In this document: one piece after another, positions 59,074 to 64,000 of the stretch
Position numbering within the stretch: position 1 is the stretch's first letter
How the letters are laid out: each line of letters opens with the position of its first letter
Assembly (NCBI RefSeq): GCF_039852015.1
Contig: NZ_CP156628.1
Location: 1,156,226-1,220,225 of the forward strand
Direction: 5' to 3'
Length of the DNA stretch: 64,000 nt
Origin: Robbsia sp. KACC 23696
Lineage (GTDB): Bacteria; Pseudomonadota; Gammaproteobacteria; Burkholderiales; Burkholderiaceae
Program-made: the position numbers and the translations under genes
Notes under the pieces: model-generated
Databases searched by the model: none
What the model was told of the DNA's origin: nothing
Seen by the model: the letters and a program-made list of their open reading frames with translations, nothing else

Positions 59074-61131
59074 ATGGCCACAGTGATCGATAGCCTGGTC
59101 GTCGCACTGGGGCTGGATGCGAGTGGGTTCACCAAGGGTCAGAAAGACACCTCGACCGCGCTCAAGAAGACGAGCGACGACGCGGAGCGGACCGCCAAAG
59201 AGCTGGAGGCGCGCGGCAAGCAGGCCGCCCAGTTCTTCAGCCAGATCAAAACCCAGGTTCTCGGCTTGTTCGGCGTTTTCACCGCCGGCAAAGGTCTGTC
59301 GTCGTTCGTGTCCGACGTGGTGTTGAGCGATGCCGCTGTCGGGCGGATGGCGAAGAACGTCGGCATGTCCACCGAGTCGTTCTCTGCGTGGCAAGGCGTG
59401 GCCGAGCGCGCTGGTGGATCGGCGGCTGGTATGGCGGGGTCGATCCAGCACATCTCCGGCGAGATGCAGCAGCTCGCGCTGACCGGGACGTCTTCGATGA
59501 TCCCCTTCCTGGCGCAGGCGCACGTGAACATCCAACGGTTCATGAGCACGTCGACGCCCATGAGCGAGAAATTGCTGGAGCTGTCCGACGCGTTCAAGGG
59601 AATGTCGCCGGCGCGCGCGCAGGCGCTTGGCGCTGGCATGGGACTGGACCAAGGCACGATCAATGTCCTGATGCAGGGTCGTGACGCCGTTATGGCGCTG
59701 CTGGCCGAGCAGGCAAAGATTGGCGTCACCAATGACGCTGATGCGGCTTCTGCTCAGCGCCTGCAGGCGGCTTGGCGCTCGCTTGGGCAGTCGTCGACGG
59801 ACCTGGGGCGGAAAATACTGACGTCGCTATCGCCGTACATCCAGATGCTGTCGAATGCGCTTCTCCGGTTATCGGAATGGGCGGCGACGCACCGGCCCGC
59901 GGTAGAAGCGACTTTTCTGGGCCTCGCCGCAGCCGTCACCGCGTTCGCGCTTGTGCTCGCGGCGCCGCTCGCTGGCTTGGCCGCGATGTCGGCGGCGATT
60001 GGCGCCGGTGTGGTCGCGATCGGCTTGCTATACGACGACTGGCGCGCGTGGGTGAGTGGCGGTCAATCGGCATTCGGAGGCTTCTGGCAATACCTGTCGG
60101 ACAAATGGGCGTCTCTGTCGGGGATCGTGAAGCCGATCTTTGCCGAGCTCATTGCCGTGTGGAAGGACTGGGCAACAGTCGCGCAAGACTCGCTCAAGTT
60201 CGTCTGGGCGTTGTTCGCCGGCAATGCTGACGACATCCGGGGTGCGTGGGACCGGATGTTCGGCGATCTGGGCAAGTTCTTCACCGACTGGGTGGGAATG
60301 ATCAAAAATCTCGGTCCGGTGCTGCTTGATGCGTTCAAGTCAGCTTTCCACGTCGCTTTCTCGTGGGTCGAGGATCGAGCAAAGGCGGTTTGGGACGCCA
60401 TCACCGGCAAGCACAGCGACGATCCAGGCGCTGCGTCGATCGACGCTGGGACCGGCGCCGGGTGGAGCGCGCCTGCTGGGGGCGCCGGTCCGATGTCGGC
60501 GATCGAGGATCTGATCTCGCGCGGTGAAGGCGGGTACGACAGCGTCAACCGCGGCGCGGCCGGCGGATATGCAGCCGGAAAGGAGGACCTGCAGAACATG
60601 ACGGTGGCGCAGGTCATGGCCGCGCAGCAGTCCGGGAAATTCAACGCTGCCGGGAAGTACCAGATGATCGGCGGCACGCTGGCCGCTGCCGTCAAGGCGA
60701 TGGGGCTGTCCGGAAACGAGAAATTCGATTCGGGCACCCAGGACCGGATCTTCCAAGAGTACTTGGTCACCCAGAAGCGCAAGGCGATCGGCGACTATAT
60801 CAACGGCAAGAGCAACGATATCGGCGCGGCCATCAAGGCGGCCTCGATGGAGTGGGCGAGCATTGCGAACCCAGCGACCGGCAAGAGCTATTACGACGGC
60901 GTCGGCAACAACAAGGCGTCCATTTCGGTCGATGAGATGGCTCGCGCGCTGAACGTAGCGCGCGAGCAGCGCGCCAACGGCGGCCGGGGCAGCGTGACCA
61001 CGCACGACGTGCAGATCGCCGAGATCAACGTGCATACCCGCGCGACGGATGCGCAGGGTGTCGCGAAGAGCATCGGGCCGGCCGTCAAGCAATACGGGTT
61101 CGTTGTACAGGCAAATTCAGGATTGAGCTGA
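59074..61131 (+). CDS. Tail tape measure protein with lysozyme-like domain
   Basis: A 685-aa tape measure, short for the class. Start: VIDSLVVALGLDASGFTKGQ, then a coiled coil. A hydrophobic block at about 280-325 (LGLAAAVTAFALVLAAPLAG) can insert into the membrane. Residues about 475-600 (ISRGEGGYDSVNRGAAGGYA, AAGKYQMIGGTLAAAVKAMG) form a lysozyme-like muralytic domain with the early Glu. Sets tail length and helps DNA cross the envelope. Confidence 0.9.
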   Translation: MATVIDSLVVALGLDASGFTKGQKDTSTALKKTSDDAERTAKELEARGKQAAQFFSQIKTQVLGLFGVFTAGKGLSSFVSDVVLSDAAVGRMAKNVGMSTESFSAWQGVAERAGGSAAGMAGSIQHISGEMQQLALTGTSSMIPFLAQAHVNIQRFMSTSTPMSEKLLELSDAFKGMSPARAQALGAGMGLDQGTINVLMQGRDAVMALLAEQAKIGVTNDADAASAQRLQAAWRSLGQSSTDLGRKILTSLSPYIQMLSNALLRLSEWAATHRPAVEATFLGLAAAVTAFALVLAAPLAGLAAMSAAIGAGVVAIGLLYDDWRAWVSGGQSAFGGFWQYLSDKWASLSGIVKPIFAELIAVWKDWATVAQDSLKFVWALFAGNADDIRGAWDRMFGDLGKFFTDWVGMIKNLGPVLLDAFKSAFHVAFSWVEDRAKAVWDAITGKHSDDPGAASIDAGTGAGWSAPAGGAGPMSAIEDLISRGEGGYDSVNRGAAGGYAAGKEDLQNMTVAQVMAAQQSGKFNAAGKYQMIGGTLAAAVKAMGLSGNEKFDSGTQDRIFQEYLVTQKRKAIGDYINGKSNDIGAAIKAASMEWASIANPATGKSYYDGVGNNKASISVDEMARALNVAREQRANGGRGSVTTHDVQIAEINVHTRATDAQGVAKSIGPAVKQYGFVVQANSGLS

Positions 61132-61724
61132 TGGCAAACGGAATTCCGGCGCTGTTCGGCCAGGTCGCGAAGGTCACCAACACCGCGTCGTTGCTGACCT
61201 CCGACGCGGCGAGCGTGCTCAAGCTGCTGTCGGGGCCACAGTGGGGTATCGGCCTGAACGGGGTAATGCAGATCGTCCCGGACTCGATCCTCAGCCTCGA
61301 AGCCAAACGCGATTGGCAGGTGCCGAACTATCCGCAGGAGGAAGGGTCATTCGCCAGTTACAACAAGGTCCAGATGCCGTACGACGCCCGGGTGCAGATG
61401 ACCAAGGGCGGATCCGACGCGGTCCGCTCAGCGTTCTTGTCCGATGTGATGGCAATGGCTGAGTCGCTGGAGTTGTTCGATATCGTTACGCCGATGAAGG
61501 TGTATCGGAGCGTGAACGTCACGCACGTGGACTACCGGCAGACGGCGACCAGCGGCATTGGTCTGCTGACGCTCGAGTTGTGGTTCGAGGAAATCCGGGT
61601 GACCGGATCGGTCGCCTTTTCCAACACTCAGCAACCGAGCGGTGCGGCGACGGTGAGCAACGGCACCGTGCAGCCGCAGGCTGCAACCGGCGCGCAAACG
61701 GCGGCGCTGGCTGCGTTGCTGTAA
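61131..61724 (+). CDS. Baseplate/tail-tip protein
   Basis: A 197-aa protein (MANGIPALFGQVAKVTNTAS) directly after the tape measure, TGATG overlap. Segments KLLSGPQWGIGLNGVMQIVP and VYRSVNVTHVDYRQTATSGI are typical of tail-hub proteins at this position in DUF3383-type myoviruses. C-terminal tail is Ala/Thr-rich and disordered. Confidence 0.72.
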   Translation: MANGIPALFGQVAKVTNTASLLTSDAASVLKLLSGPQWGIGLNGVMQIVPDSILSLEAKRDWQVPNYPQEEGSFASYNKVQMPYDARVQMTKGGSDAVRSAFLSDVMAMAESLELFDIVTPMKVYRSVNVTHVDYRQTATSGIGLLTLELWFEEIRVTGSVAFSNTQQPSGAATVSNGTVQPQAATGAQTAALAALL

Positions 61725-61727
61725 TCG

Positions 61728-62072
61728 TCATTGGAGCGGCTCGTATTTCGGTCCGTTATCGAGGCAAGCGGCATTCACGGTTTGATACATCAAATCAGAC
61801 GGAACTTGCTGGAATGCGGGAACGAAGTAGGTGTTGTTGATTGCCTTTTTGATTTGCGCTTCCGTGAGCTGGTCCCGAGGCAAATTGCTCCGACCGAAAC
61901 CCGCGTAGGTATCTTGCGGACTCTGCTGCCCTTCGCGGCTTTGCGCGGCCACTAAATATACGGTGGAAAGCTCCGCGCAGAATCGTGCTTTGCCTGTTAA
62001 AACCTGGGCGGTTACGTGGCCGGAAGCGGAGATCAGAAGGGCAACGACGAAGCTGCGGCATAAGACCTTCAA
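61728..62072 (-). CDS. Secreted protein of unknown function (lysogenic cargo)
   Basis: A 114-aa minus-strand protein read from TTG at 62072 with GAGGA upstream. It has a signal peptide (MKVLCRSFVVALLISASGHV, cleavage after TAQ), then a helical mature part with two Cys residues (RFCAELSTVYLVAAQ, VNAACLDNGP). Lower GC and opposite orientation inside the tail operon mark it as a cargo gene, possibly periplasmic. Confidence 0.68.
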   Translation of the reverse strand: MKVLCRSFVVALLISASGHVTAQVLTGKARFCAELSTVYLVAAQSREGQQSPQDTYAGFGRSNLPRDQLTEAQIKKAINNTYFVPAFQQVPSDLMYQTVNAACLDNGPKYEPLQ

Positions 62073-62394
62073 GGCGTCATCCTCGGAGTGAAGTTAGTGG
62101 TTTGCCTATAATTTGGGCAGAAATTGTTCATTGGCGGTTATAGCGAGAAAAGCACAGTTCCGCAACGGATCTGGCCGGCTGCCGGCCAAGTGCCTGTTCT
62201 GATTGAATTTTTGGTTGCAGGTTTGCTGACTTCACTTGACAAATTGGCTTAATGAGGTATAGCAAAATTCCGTATCGTTGGTATGATACGGAATCGTAGA
62301 CACTCCCATATGTACATGCACTAATATGGTGCGTTTTACATTTTGGCTCACGTTTGATCCCTCCTGGGCATCGCGAAGTAGCCAAGCGAAATAA
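62073..62394. promoter_or_regulatory. Low-GC intergenic region with 10-bp dyad
   Basis: No gene recognised in 322 bp. A perfect inverted repeat, ATTCCGTATC (62267-62276) and GATACGGAAT (62285-62294), lies about 100 bp upstream of the gene at 62395 and may be an operator or hairpin. The region probably carries an independent promoter for the cargo pair. Confidence 0.5.
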
Positions 62395-63162
62395 ATGATT
62401 GCCAAAATCCCCAGAACCAAAGCTTCTGAACTTTTCGAAACCCTGAGAGGGATCATGCGCACGCCTTCAGCTTTTGAGTTGAAGAAGTGGGAGCGTGAGG
62501 CGAAAGCCGGCTTGGAAACTGACGCTGTAATGGCGCATCAATGCCTTGGCATGATCGCAGTTCTTCGGTGGGATGTGGAGGAGGTCCGTCGACGGTTCCG
62601 CGCTGCGTCATACCTCGACAATGCTCACGATGTCGAGCGGAATCTTGCCGTCGCTTTGGCACGCATGAACCTACTTGATGATGCTACCGCACACTTGGAA
62701 CATCTTTTTTCAAGCGGGATGCGTTCGCCAGGGATCCTCGCAAGCCTCGCTGGATTTTATGCTGAGGCTGGGAGACTTTCCGAGGCGGTTGCTTCGGATC
62801 AGAAATATTTCGAACTTACCGGGCAAGAAAATCCTTCTGCTAAACAACGTCTCCAACTAAAGATGTGGTTGGATGATATTGTTGGGAACGAAGTTATAGT
62901 GCAGAAGGCGCACAGAATAGTCCGGCGTTTCCTTCTTGAAAGGAAGGTGCACCTCGAAGTGTCGAAGGCCGAGGCAAACTTAGTTCCTAGTGATTCATGG
63001 ATTTATATTACGTTTTTAGTTCATGCAAGCGTTGAAGACGCAGCTCGACTCGATTCGGAGTTGACGCCGGCACTGTTTCGGGAAATTGAAGACATGCCAT
63101 GGGGCTCGTTTGGCGTGCGGATCGAAGCTTTCGAGGAAGACATGCACGCGGAGGTTGCTTGA
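62395..63162 (+). CDS. TPR-like protein of unknown function (cargo pair, first gene)
   Basis: A 255-aa protein of lower GC than the phage core. Central helices resemble tetratricopeptide-type repeats (RNLAVALARMNLLDDATAHL, ASLAGFYAEAGRLSEAVASD). A C-terminal alpha/beta part follows (WIYITFLVHASVEDAARLDS). Only a weak ribosome binding site is seen. It is followed after 3 bp by a HEPN-like gene, so the two form an inserted operon within the tail genes. Role unknown. Confidence 0.68.
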   Translation: MIAKIPRTKASELFETLRGIMRTPSAFELKKWEREAKAGLETDAVMAHQCLGMIAVLRWDVEEVRRRFRAASYLDNAHDVERNLAVALARMNLLDDATAHLEHLFSSGMRSPGILASLAGFYAEAGRLSEAVASDQKYFELTGQENPSAKQRLQLKMWLDDIVGNEVIVQKAHRIVRRFLLERKVHLEVSKAEANLVPSDSWIYITFLVHASVEDAARLDSELTPALFREIEDMPWGSFGVRIEAFEEDMHAEVA

Positions 63163-63165
63163 CCG

Positions 63166-63573
63166 ATGGCGATGGATCCCGAAGACTTCCTTGCAACTGC
63201 AAAAAAGTTGTTGGACTCAAGTCCAACTGAAGCCGATTTAAGAAGTTCAGTTTCTCGGGCTTATTATGCAGCGCTTCTTTCGTCGCAGGTTCTGACTCCT
63301 TTCCCGTTTAACGTTACCGCGAGTGACGTCGCCGGCTCCGATTCTCACAAAGCTGTAATTAGTGCTTTTGGTAGATGGGTAGCGCAAATAGACGAGTGTG
63401 CTATCGATCTTCAAGAAGCGGTTCGCTCTCTGCAATGGTTGAGAGCGAGACGAAGGATTGCAGACTATGTCATAGATGACGTGGTTACTGGGCGAACGGC
63501 GCGCGAATGTGTATCCAAATCCGAGTCAGCGATTTGCGCCATTCGACGAGAGACCGCATTGCCAAGCAATTAA
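63166..63573 (+). CDS. HEPN-like protein (cargo pair, second gene)
   Basis: A 135-aa helical protein with LRSSVSRAYYAALLSSQVLT and SDSHKAVISAFGRWVAQI, the typical helix pair of HEPN-family proteins that are often toxins or defence RNases. The R-x4-6-H catalytic motif is not clearly present in the usual place, so activity is uncertain. Forms an operon with the TPR-like gene and is followed by two terminators. Confidence 0.68.
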   Translation: MAMDPEDFLATAKKLLDSSPTEADLRSSVSRAYYAALLSSQVLTPFPFNVTASDVAGSDSHKAVISAFGRWVAQIDECAIDLQEAVRSLQWLRARRRIADYVIDDVVTGRTARECVSKSESAICAIRRETALPSN

Positions 63574-63584
63574 TCATCGTAAAT

Positions 63585-63610
63585 AGCCACCGCCGGGTGG
63601 CTTTTTGCTT
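63585..63610 (+). terminator. Intrinsic terminator 1 after the HEPN-like gene
   Basis: AGCCACC (63585-63591) pairs with GGTGGCT (63596-63602), followed by TTTTGCTTTT. Confidence 0.85.
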
Positions 63611-63616
63611 TTCTGG

Positions 63617-63638
63617 ACCCGCTACGGCGGGTTTTTTG
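63617..63638 (+). terminator. Intrinsic terminator 2
   Basis: ACCCGC (63617-63622) pairs with GCGGGT (63627-63632), followed by a T-run. Placed 15 bp after terminator 1, which gives a tandem stop. Confidence 0.8.
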
Positions 63639-63669
63639 TTGCCTATGAGGCGCTGACGCGAGAGCGCAC

Positions 63670-63993
63670 ATGCAAGTCATCCCTATCGCCGATGAAGACG
63701 CTCAGACCCTGAACGTTCAGCTTGCCGGGCAGGCATGCAGGATTGATCTGTACGCAAAAAGCACAGGCTTTTATTGCGACCTGTACGTTAGCGACGTGCT
63801 GATCATAGGTGGCGTCATTTGCCAGAACCTGAACCGAATAGTGCGAGACGCGTATTTGGGTTTCGTGGGCGATCTATTTTTCTATGACATCCAGGGAACC
63901 ACGACACAACCAAGTACGGGCCTTGATCCATCACGGCCAGGCATAGGGACGCGTTACCTGTTGTGCTATCTGGAAGCGACGGACGTCGCATAG
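63670..63993 (+). CDS. Baseplate plug protein
   Basis: A 107-aa protein (MQVIPIADEDAQTLNVQLAG) of the phage baseplate plug family. The segments CRIDLYAKSTGFYCDLYVSD and GFVGDLFFYDIQGTTTQPST are typical. It resumes the phage tail operon after the inserted cargo genes. Confidence 0.8.
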   Translation: MQVIPIADEDAQTLNVQLAGQACRIDLYAKSTGFYCDLYVSDVLIIGGVICQNLNRIVRDAYLGFVGDLFFYDIQGTTTQPSTGLDPSRPGIGTRYLLCYLEATDVA

Positions 63994-64000
63994 GAGCTGT

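Noticed and set aside
13290..64000. CRISPR array or insertion sequence
   Set aside because: No regularly spaced identical repeats with unique spacers and no transposase were seen; the only phased repeats are the three 8-mers at int.

Overview
The window joins a high-GC betaproteobacterial chromosome segment (about 1-13,300; gene content and style of the Burkholderiaceae) to most of a myovirus-type prophage (about 13,300 to the right edge). The assignment to Burkholderiaceae rests on the kynR/kynBUA arrangement, the iron-transport operon, the GC-rich codon use and the phage gene complement; the species is not identified from sequence alone.

Chromosomal part. A LysR-type regulator with two N-terminal helix-turn-helix domains (cut by the left edge) is divergent from a LigI-like 2-pyrone-4,6-dicarboxylate lactonase and a DctA-type dicarboxylate transporter, suggesting uptake and hydrolysis of an aromatic-derived acid. 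A noncoding stretch with a 13-bp palindrome and a long inverted repeat follows, then a small membrane-anchored hypothetical protein. Next is the kynurenine pathway: kynR (Lrp/AsnC) divergent from kynB-kynU-kynA, which turn tryptophan into anthranilate and alanine. A leftward FecCD-type ABC operon (binding protein, permease, ATPase) has a near-consensus Fur box and a leader hairpin. A LuxR-type response regulator ends just before the prophage.

Prophage left arm (13,339-31,745, almost all on the minus strand). This is the early leftward operon. From promoter to end it holds small early proteins, a PD-(D/E)XK nuclease, a RecT-type annealing protein, an SbcC/RecF-like ATPase, a DnaQ-like exonuclease, a NinX-like protein, a C5-cytosine methyltransferase with seven internal repeats, a DUF5131 (Gp37/Gp68) cysteine-motif protein, a J-domain protein, excisionase and integrase. 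Most genes are coupled by ATGA-type overlaps. Next to the integrase lie three copies of an 8-mer spaced exactly 11 bp apart.

Switch region (31,746-33,000). A short Cro/CI-like repressor without a peptidase domain faces a YdaS/Cro-like protein. Four candidate operators of one pattern lie at both ends of the region. A LexA-type box precedes a 113-aa gene that runs convergently into the repressor: the likely SOS input of a prophage whose repressor does not look self-cleaving.

Right arm (33,700-63,993, plus strand). Replication and recombination come first (HTH regulator, permuted DNA methyltransferase, wHTH replication protein, DnaB helicase, RuvC-like resolvase, NinB), then a putative late regulator followed by a terminator, a noncoding block with a tRNA-like gene carrying a 12-nt anticodon-arm insertion, and packaging and head genes (TerS, TerL, DUF1073 portal, minor head protein, Nudix-DUF2213 fusion, cement protein, DUF2184 capsid). 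Neck and contractile-tail genes follow (DUF4054, DUF3383 sheath, DUF3277 tube, a tail chaperone with a G GGT TTT -1 frameshift site, tape measure with a lysozyme-like domain, baseplate proteins). Several inserted cargo genes of unlike composition are spread through the prophage (membrane protein, DUF4145, HEPN-like pair, secreted protein). The right prophage end, lysis genes and rest of the baseplate lie beyond the window.
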